From the NCBI GenBank assembly GCA_050179645.1, contig JBFXEX010000008.1:7224-71223 (forward strand): a stretch of DNA of 64,000 nt. Reading direction: 5' to 3'. This document shows positions 37,301 through 45,807 of this stretch, one piece after another. Below the pieces are notes generated by a model. The model did no database searches, was not told where the DNA came from, and worked only from the letters and a program-made list of their open reading frames with translations. Each line of letters opens with the position of its first letter. The stretch's first letter is position 1. The DNA comes from VAZQ01 sp050179645. GTDB taxonomy: Bacteria > Pseudomonadota > Alphaproteobacteria > Rhizobiales > Xanthobacteraceae. A program made the translations under genes and the position numbers.

Positions 37301-37539
37301 ATCAGCGCGAGCGAGGGGATCTGCCCGAAATTGCGTTCGAGCGGCGCCGTCACCAGCGACGCCATGGTGTCGGGGCTGGCGCCGGGCAATTGCGTAGTGA
37401 CCTGGATGCTCGGGAAGTCGACCTGTGGCAGCGACGACACCGGCAGGCCGAAATACCCGAGCAGTCCGCCCAGCAGGGTCGCAATGCCGAGCAGCGAGGT
37501 CGCGATCGGCCGGTAGATGAAGGGTGACGAAACGCTCAT
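34336..37539 (-). CDS. mdtB: RND efflux permease, MdtB-like
   Basis: 1067 residues. VDFPSIQVTTQLPGASPDTM, AQDVQAAINASGATLPRNLP and PPVYSKVNPADTPIVTLALT are the MdtB-type blocks. The relay helix reads LTIGAGFVVDDAIVMIEN. The MdtB/MdtC pair forms a mixed trimer (two B, one C in E. coli), in contrast to homotrimeric AcrB. The start overlaps the adaptor stop by 4 bases (ATGA). Length is normal and both large periplasmic loops are complete. Confidence 0.92.
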   Translation of the reverse strand: MSVSSPFIYRPIATSLLGIATLLGGLLGYFGLPVSSLPQVDFPSIQVTTQLPGASPDTMASLVTAPLERNFGQIPSLALMTSSSSFGVSQVTLQFDLSRDIDAAAQDVQAAINASGATLPRNLPYPPVYSKVNPADTPIVTLALTSANISLRQLSDIADTQLAPRLSELTGVGRVTVQGNIKPAVRIQADLSRLASYGISLEDLRNVIVAANVSGAKGALDGAHQSYTISANDQIAAAAAYSNIVVAYRNSAPVLLRDIADVVDGLENSKVGGWYQGNPAIVVDIQRQPGANVIETVKRVQAELPKLQRSMPAGVTLTVVHDRTDTIRASIRDVQFTLVLSVALVIMVVLVFLRTIRATVIAGVALPLSLVATFGVMWFCGFSLDNLSLMALTIGAGFVVDDAIVMIENIVRHIEDGEEPFEAALNGAREIGFTVISLTVSLVAVFIPLLFMTGLVGRMFREFALTLTIAVVVSAIVSLTLTPMMCSRLLRRQPAGEPRGVSRLFHGAVDGTVDRYRRSLEWVIRHETLTLLVTVATVIATVWLYFVIPKGFLPPQDTGLIFAVMEGGQDVSFAEMKRLQKEVETAIRKDPEVTGVVSVIGVTPLNATPNAGRIAITLRSRDVRDTPVTAVIDRLRDSVAAIPGIVVYFQPVQDIQISTRLSRAQYQYTLTGTDSKEVSEWAARLVQQLKTSDVLRNVVSEAQDNGFRLNIQVDREVAGRLGVSMQTVVDTLSNAFGQRQISTIYGQANQYRVILEAKPEYQSDPNSLSKLYVPASGNQAVATSTSLTSNPTAPVVSTAGNTQIPLSAIASFNYTTAPLVIAHQEQFPAVTISFDLAPDASLGVAVAAIAQAERAIDMPTALAGSYSGDAAEFSKSLAGQPWLILAAAIAIYIVLGVLYESFIHPFTILTTLPSAGVGALLALMWFRMDLSVVALIGIILLMGIVKKNAIMIIDFALDAERRQGMTPHEAIVQASILRFRPIMMTTLAALFGAIPLAVEQGTGSELRNPLGITIIGGLLLSQLLTLYTTPVIYLAMERLKAKFVRVEPLQTELDLRESIVPIQRAAE

Positions 37540-38837
37540 TGCGTCGTGCCCGGCAACCCGCCTCCGGGCGTCCGGCCCTTGGACCGCTCGCCGCTGCCTT
37601 GCGTCTCGCCGCGAATTCGCTTGGTGGCGCCCTTGGGCCGCGCCGGCGTGTCCACCGATGAGGTCGGCACGGTGTCTTCCGGCGCGGCCGACACCGTGAC
37701 GCGCGTGCCGTCGGTGAGGCGGGCGAAGCCGGTCGTCACCACGCGGTCGCCGGCGCGCACGCCGGAGCCAAGCACGGCTTCGCGGTCGTCCTGCTTGGTG
37801 ATGGTGACGGGCCGCATGCCGACCGTGCTGTTGTCCTTCACCACATACACGAACGGGCCGACCGGCCCGCGCTGCACGGCGGCGGTCGGCACCACCACCA
37901 CCTGCTGCAGCGTATCGATCCGGAGCTGGATGTTGACGAACTGCCCCGGCCAGAGCTGCAGATTGGCGTTGGGAAACTCACCCTTGATCTTCACCGTGCC
38001 GGTGGTCTGATCGACCTGGTTGTCGATCACCACCACCTTGCCGCGGTCGAGCACGGCCTTGCCGTCGGCGCCCAGTGCGACGACCGGCAAGACACCTTCG
38101 GCCAGTCCGCGGTTCAGCTCCGGCAACGCCTGCTGCGGCAGGCTGAAGAACACCGAAATCGGCTGCAACTGAGTGATGACGACGATGCCCGTGGTGTCCG
38201 ACGCCTTCACCAGATTGCCTTCGTCGATCAGACGGATTCCGGTTCGGCCGGCGATCGGTGCGACAACGTCGGTGTAGGACAGGATGGCGCGCGCGTTGTC
38301 GATCACCGCCATGTCGGCTTTGACCTGCGCCTCGAGCTGATTGACCAACGCCTTCTGGGTGTCTAGCTGCTGCTTGTTGATGGCATTGGTCGAGGCAAGA
38401 CGCATGTAACGCTCGAGATCGAGCCGCGCGTTGGCGAGCGTCGCCTCATCCTGCGTCTTCTTCGCTACCGCCTGATCGTACTGCGCCTGGTAGATCGTCG
38501 GATCGATCTTGGCGAGCACGAAGCCTTTCGGAACGTCCTGCCCTTCGGTGAACAGGATGTTCAAAAGCTTGCCGTCGACCTGCGCGCGGACCGTCACGGT
38601 GTTGAGCGCGCGAGCGGTGCCGACGCCGTCCAGATAGACCGGCACATCGGCAAGCTTGGCATTGACCGCCAAGACCGGAATCGCATTTGAGGTACCCGGT
38701 CCGCCGCCGCCCTTGCGCTTGGGCCAGAAGGTCTGCTGAGTGACAGCCTGCGGCCAGGACGAAAAATAGACCGCCGCGACGCCTGCGATGACAAGGCCGC
38801 CCAGCAATGTAACGATAATGCGTCGCTTCGCGCTCAT
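37536..38837 (-). CDS. mdtA: RND efflux periplasmic adaptor (membrane fusion protein), MdtA-like
   Basis: 433 residues. A short cytoplasmic N-terminus MSAKRRI and one membrane anchor (about 8-27) are followed by the lipoyl half-motif VRAQVDGKLLNILFTEGQDV, a coiled-coil hairpin (about 110-180), the second lipoyl half VVAPIAGRTGIRLIDEGNLV, and the beta-barrel with LWPGQFVNIQLRI. A charged, probably disordered tail (RPKGATKRIRGETQGSGER) ends the protein. It bridges the MdtBC pump and the outer-membrane factor. ATGA overlaps on both sides show a tightly coupled operon. Confidence 0.92.
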   Translation of the reverse strand: MSAKRRIIVTLLGGLVIAGVAAVYFSSWPQAVTQQTFWPKRKGGGGPGTSNAIPVLAVNAKLADVPVYLDGVGTARALNTVTVRAQVDGKLLNILFTEGQDVPKGFVLAKIDPTIYQAQYDQAVAKKTQDEATLANARLDLERYMRLASTNAINKQQLDTQKALVNQLEAQVKADMAVIDNARAILSYTDVVAPIAGRTGIRLIDEGNLVKASDTTGIVVITQLQPISVFFSLPQQALPELNRGLAEGVLPVVALGADGKAVLDRGKVVVIDNQVDQTTGTVKIKGEFPNANLQLWPGQFVNIQLRIDTLQQVVVVPTAAVQRGPVGPFVYVVKDNSTVGMRPVTITKQDDREAVLGSGVRAGDRVVTTGFARLTDGTRVTVSAAPEDTVPTSSVDTPARPKGATKRIRGETQGSGERSKGRTPGGGLPGTTQ

Positions 38838-40276
38838 TGCCCTAGGGTCGTATTGGCCCCGACACCGGGCGGGAGCCAGCTGCCGCCCAGCGCCTGAAAG
38901 AGACTCAATACGGCCTGCAGTCGCGCGAACCGCGCCTGCACCAGGAGCTCATCGGCCGTAAACAGCGTCTGCTGGGTCTGGAGCACGGTGACGAGATCGA
39001 CCGTGCCTTCGCGCAGGCGCGTCTCCGCAATGTTGAAAGCCTGGCGCGACGAGTTGACCACGAGCTGTTGCAACCGCTCGCGCTCCGCGCTGTCCGCAAT
39101 GGCGATCAGCGCAATCTCCACGTCGCCGAACGCTGCCAGAATCGCCTGGCAATAGAGCTTCATCATCTCGATCTGCTGTCCGGTCGCCACGCCGAGCTGG
39201 CCCTCGAGCCGGAACCCATCGAGCAGCGGTTGGGTGAGGCCGGTAGCAACCGAGAAAAAGAAACTCTCCGGCCTGAACAACAGCTTCAGCAGCGGATTTT
39301 CGTACCCGCCCTGCCCGGTCAGCGTGATGCTGGGGAAGAAGGCCGCGCGCGCCTGTGCGACGCTCGCTTCGGCCGACGCTAGGTTGGCCTCGGCGAGCCG
39401 GATGTCCGGTCGCTGGAACAGCAATTCGGACGGCATGCCGGGCGTCACGCGGGGAATGCGCAGCCTATAGAGGCTGCCGCCCTTGACACGCACCTCGACC
39501 GGGGGACGCCCGATCAGCACCGCCAGCACGGCGATGTTCTGGCGCAGCGTCTGGTCGAACAGCGGAATGTTGGCGCGTACCGTCGCCACCACGCTCTCCT
39601 GCTGGGCGATGTCGAGCTGCGAGGCGGTGCCGGCGTTGAACCGCTGCTTGATCAGGTCGAGCACGCGGGTCGCGGCGGCGAGGTTCTGGCGGGCGATGCG
39701 GATGCGGTCTTGCGCCAACAGCACCTGCAGGTAGGCGGTGCCGACGCTGACGACGGTCGACAGCACCACCACCTCCTTGGCGAAGCGGGTGGCGGTGGCT
39801 GCTTCCTGCGCGGCGACCAGCGCAGCGCGGTTCTTGCCCCAGAAGTCGATCTCGTAACTTGCCGTGAGCCATGCCCGGTAGTTCTCACGCACCGGACCGC
39901 CCGGCGGCCGCGACCGCGTCGCGGTGCCGTCGAACTGCAACCCCGGCAGCAGCGGTGCGCCGGCGATCTGGGCCAGGGCGTCGGCCTGGATGATGCGGGC
40001 GATCGCCGCGCCGATGTTGAAATTCGCGGTCTGGGCTTCCTCGATGAAGCCGGTGAGTTCGGCGGAGTTGAAGCCGCGCCACCAGTCCAGCGCCGGGGGC
40101 GCGGTATCGCCGCGGCCTGCGCCATAGCCGGACGGGATGCCGGTGAGCGGCGGCCGCGGGGTTTCGAGAAGGCACCCGGTCAGCATTTGCACCAGAGCTA
40201 AGCCCCCAATGGCGACAAAGAAACGGCGAAAGCGCTCGTCATCAACCAGAGCACGCGCTCGTGATCGCACCGACAT
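38834..40276 (-). CDS. Efflux outer-membrane factor (TolC/NodT family lipoprotein)
   Basis: 480 residues from ATG 40276. The signal sequence ends in a lipobox, MLTGCLLE, so the mature protein is lipid-anchored. Two OEP repeats follow, with the usual ASYEIDFWGKNRAAL, QRFNAGTASQLDIAQQES, SELLFQRPDIRLAEANLASAE and ETRLREGTVDLVTVLQTQQT blocks. It provides the outer-membrane duct for the MdtABC-type pump and is the first gene of the operon; its stop overlaps the adaptor start. An upstream in-frame start at 40315 adds 13 residues and is less likely. The 40277-40504 gap upstream has no recognisable repeat or operator. Confidence 0.9.
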   Translation of the reverse strand: MSVRSRARALVDDERFRRFFVAIGGLALVQMLTGCLLETPRPPLTGIPSGYGAGRGDTAPPALDWWRGFNSAELTGFIEEAQTANFNIGAAIARIIQADALAQIAGAPLLPGLQFDGTATRSRPPGGPVRENYRAWLTASYEIDFWGKNRAALVAAQEAATATRFAKEVVVLSTVVSVGTAYLQVLLAQDRIRIARQNLAAATRVLDLIKQRFNAGTASQLDIAQQESVVATVRANIPLFDQTLRQNIAVLAVLIGRPPVEVRVKGGSLYRLRIPRVTPGMPSELLFQRPDIRLAEANLASAEASVAQARAAFFPSITLTGQGGYENPLLKLLFRPESFFFSVATGLTQPLLDGFRLEGQLGVATGQQIEMMKLYCQAILAAFGDVEIALIAIADSAERERLQQLVVNSSRQAFNIAETRLREGTVDLVTVLQTQQTLFTADELLVQARFARLQAVLSLFQALGGSWLPPGVGANTTLGQ

Positions 40277-40504
40277 GGGACTAACTCTCGAACACCACAG
40301 ACGCTCATGAAGCACACCGGGGGACGAGCGTTAACGCCACGCACGCAGTCCAGCCAACCCGCACCCGACCATACGCTATCAGGCCGGGGCCGGGCGACCA
40401 CCTTAATTTCCGGACAGGTTAGACCCTGGCCGGGTTCCAGATCATTGATATACGGGGGAAATTGCCGAATCCTTCGGTCCCGGAATGGCGGACTTGCAGG
40501 CCCG

Positions 40505-41416
40505 CTACGGCGCGGCCCGGCCGGCAGGCGCCCCGGCACGGATCTGACCCGAATACCACTCCAGAATCTGCTCGCCGTTCCAGTGCAGGACGCCGTCGAA
40601 GCGGCGCACGTGGTCGTAAAACGCCTCGAGATACCCGATCCGGTGGGGCTGGCCGCTGATGTAGGGATGAATGGCGATCGCCATCACCTTGGCGCGGTGC
40701 CGGCCCTCGGCATAGAGCCGGTCGAACTGATCGATTGCCCGCCGCAGCAGATGCGCGCTCTCGTGATGCTGCACGATCATGAGCGTAATGTCGTTGATCT
40801 CGACCGTGTAGGGCAACGTCACCAGCGAACCATTGGCGGTGCGGATCGTCGAGGGCTCGTCGTCGTAGACCCAATCGCCGATGTATTTCACACCGGCTTC
40901 GACCAGGAACTCCGGCGTATCGAGCGTCTGAGTCAGGCCCGGCCCGAGCCAGCCAACCGGCCGCTTGCCGGTGAACTTTTCGAGGATGTCCATTGAACGG
41001 TGGATCATGCCGCGCTGATCCTCCTGCTTATGGATCGGCATCTGGTCGTAGGCGTGGCCCATGAACTCCCAGCCGAGCCGGCGCGCCTCCTCGGCCACAC
41101 GGGTGTAGTCCTCGCAGGTACGGGCGTTGATCGAGAGCGTCGGCCGGATGCCAAGCCGCTCGTACAGCTCGAAGAACCGCCAAGCGCCGACCCGCATGCC
41201 GTATTCGTGCCAGCTCCAGTGCGGCACGTCGGGCAGCAGCGGTACGCCGGTCGGCGCCGGCAGCACCTGCCGCGGCATCGGCCGTCCGATGTCCCAGACC
41301 TCGTAATTAACGATGGTCCAGACCACGATGCGCGCATCGCCGGGCAGCCGGAGCGGCGGCCGGTCGACGATCGCCGAGAACTCGCAGCGTTCGCGCGGCA
41401 GCATGGGTGACGGCAT
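40505..41416 (-). CDS. Polysaccharide deacetylase family protein (PuuE-like), second copy
   Basis: 303 residues, paralogue of the 30096-30968 protein. The first motif is IVNYEVWDIG (PuuE-type NYE rather than TFDDG); the second is GWEFMGHAYDQMPIHKQ. PVGWLGPGLTQTLDTPEFLV and the C-terminal MAIAIHPYISGQPHRIGYLE with a conserved His complete the pattern. No signal peptide. The role is probably hydrolysis of an amide in a small cyclic compound, but the substrate is not known. It lies upstream of the efflux operon on the same strand with a 228-base gap. Confidence 0.82.
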   Translation of the reverse strand: MPSPMLPRERCEFSAIVDRPPLRLPGDARIVVWTIVNYEVWDIGRPMPRQVLPAPTGVPLLPDVPHWSWHEYGMRVGAWRFFELYERLGIRPTLSINARTCEDYTRVAEEARRLGWEFMGHAYDQMPIHKQEDQRGMIHRSMDILEKFTGKRPVGWLGPGLTQTLDTPEFLVEAGVKYIGDWVYDDEPSTIRTANGSLVTLPYTVEINDITLMIVQHHESAHLLRRAIDQFDRLYAEGRHRAKVMAIAIHPYISGQPHRIGYLEAFYDHVRRFDGVLHWNGEQILEWYSGQIRAGAPAGRAAP

Positions 41417-41456
41417 GTGGCTCTCCGGCAGCGAGGGTTTCGCCTAACGTCATCGG

Positions 41457-43826
41457 ATGATACGGGGGAGCATGACGACGATCTACCGGGCCAGTGCGCC
41501 ATCCGCCGCAGCACATGCGGGGCAGATCTCGTTGCCCGCCACGATCGCGATCTTCCTTGGCGCCTTCGTGCTGACGGCATGGCCCTGGCTTTCCGGCCGC
41601 GTGACGATCCCGTGGGATGCCAAATCGCAATTCTTCCCGCCGGTGCAATTCCTCGCGACCTCGATCGCGCACGGCGAATGGCCGTGGTGGACCCCGCATG
41701 TGTTCGCCGGCTGGCCGCAGATTTCCGACCCGCAGTCGCTCTTGTTCTCCCCGCTGCACGTGCTGCTGGCAGCGTTCAATTCCGCGATCAGCCTGCGGGC
41801 ATTCGACGCGGTGATCTTCGCCTATCTGGCCCTCGGCGGTATCGGCATTATCCTGTTCTTCCGCGACCGCCGCTGGCATGCCGGTGGCGCCGTGGTGGCG
41901 GCACTTGCCTTCGCGCTCGGCGGCGCCGCCAGCGCTCGCTTGCAGCACATCAGTCAGGTCATCAGCCTCGCCTATCTGCCGCTGACGCTGTGGCTGCTCG
42001 CGCGCGCATTGGAGCGCTCGTCCTGGCGGACCGGCGTTGCCGCCGGCGCGATGGCCGGATTGATGGCAATCGGCCGCGACCAGGTGGCGCTGCTGTGTCT
42101 CTATGTAGTCGCCGGATACGTGCTGGCCTACTGGCTCACCGGCACCGGCGTTGCCGACCGCCTGCGCCGCAGCTTGCGGCCGCTCTCGGCCGCCGCCGTC
42201 AGCGGAGTGCTGGTAGTCGCGGTGCCGGTCATCATGACCACGCTGCTGGCGGCGCGCTCGAACCGTCCTGCGGTCAGCTTCGAGTCCGCCGCCGCCGGAT
42301 CGATCCATCCGGCGCATCTGCTGCAGCTCGTATTCGCAGACCTGTTCGGCGCGATGAGCCCCACGGTCGAATACTGGGCGCCGTCAACCGAGGTCTGGGA
42401 GACCGCCTGGGGCACGCCCCACCTCTACCTTTCGCAGAACATGCCGCTGCTTTACGCCGGGGCGCTGCCGATCCTGGCCATCGTGGCGTTCGGCCTGATC
42501 CGCGGCATCGCGTTCGCACGCGATATCCGGTTCTTCACCATCGCGGCAGCGCTGATGCTGCTGTACGCGCTCGGAGCCTATACGCCGGCCTTCCACCTGA
42601 TGTACGAACTGCCGTTCGTCTCGCTCTACCGCCGCGCCGCCGATGCGACCTTCGTGTTCTGCGGCCTCTTGGCGATCGTCGCCGGCTACCTGGTGCATCG
42701 CTGGCTCTCCGGCACGGTGCCAGCGGCGATGCGTATCCAGCGGGTGATCGAAATCGCCTGTGCGCTCGCCCTGGTCGTGACCGCTTTGGCGGTCGCCGCC
42801 ACGGTGGTCCAGATCGGAGCGGTCATCGAGCCGGTGCTCACCACGCTCGTCTTTACCGCTGCGGCCGTCGCCGCACTGATGCTGGCGCGCCGCACCGATG
42901 CACGAGCGCCGGTTGCCGCCGTGACGCTGCTGGCATTGTTCATGGCCGCCGATCTGCGCTGGAACAACGCGCCGCACGAATCGACCGCGCTGCCACCGGA
43001 GCGTTTCGAAGCCCTGCGGCAGGGCAGCACAGACCGGACCGTTCAGGTGCTGAAAGCTCATCTGGCGGCGGCCGCCGCGCCGGACCGCCGCGACCGGGTC
43101 GAGCTGATCGGCATCCGCTACCACTGGCCGAACCTCGGCCTGGCTCAGGGCTTCGACCACGTGTTCGGACACAATCCGCTGCGGCTGCGCTGGTTCTACG
43201 ACGCCACCCACGTGGGCGACACCGTCGCGATCCCCTCGCAGCGGCAGTTCTCGCCGCTCTATCCGTCCTACCGCTCGGCGTTCGCCGACCTGATCGGCGT
43301 GCGCTTCATCGCGACCGGCGTCCCGGTCGAACAGATCGACACCTCGCTCAAGCCAGGCGACCTCAAGTTCGTCGCGCGCACGGACGACGCATTCATCTAC
43401 GAAAATCCGCGCGCGCTGCCGCGCGTGATGCTGTTCGCCGACTGGCGGCTCGCCGATTTCGACGACCTGATCCGCAACGGCTGGCCGGATGCCGATCCGG
43501 CCCGTACCGTGCTGCTCAAGCGCGCCCCGCACGGACTCTTGCGGATGCCGGGTGGCGCGCTGGGAACCGCCCGGATCGTCCGCTATGCCAACACCGAAAT
43601 CGTCGTCGAGGTGACGGCGCCGCTCGACGAAATCCTGGTGCTCAACGACGTCTGGCATCCCTGGTGGCGGGCGACGGTCGACGGCGTGGAGACCGAGATT
43701 CTCAAGGCCAACGTGATCTTCCGTGCGGTGGTGGTGCCGCGCGGCCGGCACATCGTGCGTTTCACGTTCCATCCGTTCATGGGCGCCATGAGCGAGATTG
43801 CCGGCAAGTTCCGGAATAAGCCGTAG
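41457..43826 (+). CDS. YfhO-like multi-spanning membrane protein
   Basis: 789 residues with about 12-13 hydrophobic segments in the first 480 residues and a soluble C-terminal part. The first periplasmic loop contains TIPWDAKSQFFPPVQFLATS and PHVFAGWPQISDPQSLLFSP, the acidic-loop region of YfhO/GT-C-like glycosyltransferases; GAASARLQHISQVISLAYLP follows. YfhO proteins attach sugars to cell-wall polymers using lipid-linked donors in Gram-positives; the role in alphaproteobacteria is unclear. Start at ATG 41457 or ATG 41472 (GGGGGAG is only one base from the latter, too close to be its RBS). Stands alone, divergent from the deacetylase gene. Confidence 0.75.
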   Translation: MIRGSMTTIYRASAPSAAAHAGQISLPATIAIFLGAFVLTAWPWLSGRVTIPWDAKSQFFPPVQFLATSIAHGEWPWWTPHVFAGWPQISDPQSLLFSPLHVLLAAFNSAISLRAFDAVIFAYLALGGIGIILFFRDRRWHAGGAVVAALAFALGGAASARLQHISQVISLAYLPLTLWLLARALERSSWRTGVAAGAMAGLMAIGRDQVALLCLYVVAGYVLAYWLTGTGVADRLRRSLRPLSAAAVSGVLVVAVPVIMTTLLAARSNRPAVSFESAAAGSIHPAHLLQLVFADLFGAMSPTVEYWAPSTEVWETAWGTPHLYLSQNMPLLYAGALPILAIVAFGLIRGIAFARDIRFFTIAAALMLLYALGAYTPAFHLMYELPFVSLYRRAADATFVFCGLLAIVAGYLVHRWLSGTVPAAMRIQRVIEIACALALVVTALAVAATVVQIGAVIEPVLTTLVFTAAAVAALMLARRTDARAPVAAVTLLALFMAADLRWNNAPHESTALPPERFEALRQGSTDRTVQVLKAHLAAAAAPDRRDRVELIGIRYHWPNLGLAQGFDHVFGHNPLRLRWFYDATHVGDTVAIPSQRQFSPLYPSYRSAFADLIGVRFIATGVPVEQIDTSLKPGDLKFVARTDDAFIYENPRALPRVMLFADWRLADFDDLIRNGWPDADPARTVLLKRAPHGLLRMPGGALGTARIVRYANTEIVVEVTAPLDEILVLNDVWHPWWRATVDGVETEILKANVIFRAVVVPRGRHIVRFTFHPFMGAMSEIAGKFRNKP

Positions 43827-43845
43827 GCGAAGGAACTGGCTCCCG

Positions 43846-43947
43846 CATTCCGGGTCGCGGCGGAGCCGCGAGCCCGGAATCCATTGCGCCGAGTGACGCG
43901 ACAAAATTTGGATTCCGGACAGCCGCTTCGCGGCTTCCGGAATGACG
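43846..43947. repeat. Palindromic repeat, ATTCCGGG...GGATTCCGG...CCGGAATGAC family
   Basis: Two linked hairpins: ATTCCGGGTCGCGGCGGAGC pairing with GCCGCGAGCCCGGAAT, and GGATTCCGGACAGCCGCTTC pairing with GCGGCTTCCGGAATGAC. Related copies occur at 48011-48149 and 63311-63371 in this window. It occupies the gap between the YfhO-like gene and the ABC permease; the remaining bases to 44064 show nothing else. Confidence 0.8.
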
Positions 43948-44064
43948 CCGGAGCGAGTTCTCGTCAGCGGAAATTCACCATGGAGAAATGCTGCGGGACG
44001 TGAGATTGTCGCCCCGCGCCAATCACCCTAACAGACCAGCAAAACGGCGCAGGGCGGAAACGCA

Positions 44065-45807
44065 ATGTCGGTCGAGGCGGCAAGCGTGGCGGTGCGGCGG
44101 GGCGCGTTCGCGCAGTCGCCCTGGTACGCGCGCATCAGGCTCGAACACGTGGTGATGGGCGGCGCGATCGTCGCGCTCATCGTGCTCGTCGTGCTGCCGC
44201 TCCTGTCGCTGCTGCTCGGCAGCCTGAAGGGCGACGAGGGCCTGAGCCTCGACCACTTCAGCGAAGTGCTGACCGGCCGGCTCTACGTCACCGCGCTGAA
44301 GAATTCGCTCATTCTCGGCGCCTGGACCGGGCTGTTCAGCCTGATCATCGGCCTCGTGCTGGCCTGGGCGGTAAGCCGCACCAACGTGCCATTGAAGCCG
44401 CTGATCCAGGTCACCGCGACGCTGTCCTACCTGTCGCCGCCGTTCCTGACCGCGATCGCGTTCACCTACCTGTTCAGCCCGAACGCCGGCCTGATCAACG
44501 TGCTGATGCGCGACGTGCTCGGCCTCTCCTGGCTCACCTGGAACGTGTTCTCGATGCCGGGCCTGGTGCTGGTCACGGTGCTGCACACATTTCCGTTCGT
44601 CTATCTGCTCGCATCGAGTGCGCTGCAGTCGGTCGATGCCTCCTACGAGGAGGCGGCGCAGATATTGGGCGCCAGCAAGCTGCGCACCGCATTCTCGATC
44701 ACCGCGCCGCTGGTGGCGCCGGCGATCCTGTCCGGCACGCTGCTCGCGTTCGTCAACGCACTCGCGCTGTTCGGCTCGCAGGCAATCATCGGCCTGCCGG
44801 GGCGCATCTTCACGCTGCCGACCCGCATCTACGCGCTGTTCGACTATCCGCCCGAATACGGGCTCGCCTCGGCGCTCTCGCTGGTGCTGGTCCTGATCAC
44901 CGTGGTGGCGCTCTATCTGCAGCGCGCCTTCCTCGCCCGGCGCTCCTATGTGACGCTCGGCGGCAAGGGCTCGCGGCCGCAACTGATGGACCTCGGAGCC
45001 TTCCGGTTCGTGCTGCTCGGCTTCGTGCTGCTGATCTTCCTGGTCTCGATCATTGCGCCTTACGCGACGTTGACCGCGGTGTCGTTCTCCAAATCCTGGG
45101 GGCTCGATTTCTGGAAGGGCCTGACACTCGAGAACTACCGGTTCATCCTGTTCGAGTACAACGTCACCCAGCGCGCCATCACGAACAGTCTGATGCTCGC
45201 GACCGCCGCCGCGTTCATCGCGGTGCTGCTGGGCGCGGTGATCGGCTGGATCGACTTGCGCACGCGCCTGCCGGGCCGCAAGCTCCTCGACTACACCTCG
45301 CTCATCCCGCTCGGGCTGCCCGGCATCGTGGTCGCGGTTGCGCTGATCCAGTTCTGGCTCGCCATGCCGATCGCGCTCTACGGCACGCTGGCGATTCTGC
45401 TGCTGGCTTATGTCGGGCGCTACATTCCGCTCGGCGTGCGTGCCGCCAACGCTTCGCTGCGGCAGATCGATCCGTCGCTGGAAGAGAGCGCGAAGATTCT
45501 CGGCGCCTCCTGGGCGACCACAATGCGCGAGATCACGCTGCCCTTGATCCGGCCCGGACTGTTCGCTGGCTGGCTGCTGGTGTTCGTGCCGGTGATCCAG
45601 GAACTGTCGGCCTCGATCCTGCTGTTCTCGTCGAGCTCCATCACGCTCGCGGTCGCGGTCTACAATCTCTACGAGACCGGCTACATCGAGCCGGTGGCGG
45701 CGCTGGCGATGATCAACATGATGATCATCGGCGTGGCCATTGCCTTCGCCAACTGGCTGGGCGGCGGCCGTCTGGCGCGCGGCGACGCCGCCCCGGTCGG
45801 GACGTGA
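44065..45807 (+). CDS. ABC transporter permease, fused two-domain (ferric/organic substrate type)
   Basis: 580 residues with about 12 membrane helices: two BPD_transp_1 domains in one chain. Each half carries the EAA loop that contacts the ATPase, DASYEEAAQILGASKLRTAF (about 192-211) and DPSLEESAKILGASWATTMR (about 471-490). This FbpB/SfuB layout is used for Fe3+, but also for thiamine, putrescine or phosphonate-type substrates. It heads an operon with the ATPase (4-base overlap), a hydrolase and a binding protein. Confidence 0.9.
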   Translation: MSVEAASVAVRRGAFAQSPWYARIRLEHVVMGGAIVALIVLVVLPLLSLLLGSLKGDEGLSLDHFSEVLTGRLYVTALKNSLILGAWTGLFSLIIGLVLAWAVSRTNVPLKPLIQVTATLSYLSPPFLTAIAFTYLFSPNAGLINVLMRDVLGLSWLTWNVFSMPGLVLVTVLHTFPFVYLLASSALQSVDASYEEAAQILGASKLRTAFSITAPLVAPAILSGTLLAFVNALALFGSQAIIGLPGRIFTLPTRIYALFDYPPEYGLASALSLVLVLITVVALYLQRAFLARRSYVTLGGKGSRPQLMDLGAFRFVLLGFVLLIFLVSIIAPYATLTAVSFSKSWGLDFWKGLTLENYRFILFEYNVTQRAITNSLMLATAAAFIAVLLGAVIGWIDLRTRLPGRKLLDYTSLIPLGLPGIVVAVALIQFWLAMPIALYGTLAILLLAYVGRYIPLGVRAANASLRQIDPSLEESAKILGASWATTMREITLPLIRPGLFAGWLLVFVPVIQELSASILLFSSSSITLAVAVYNLYETGYIEPVAALAMINMMIIGVAIAFANWLGGGRLARGDAAPVGT

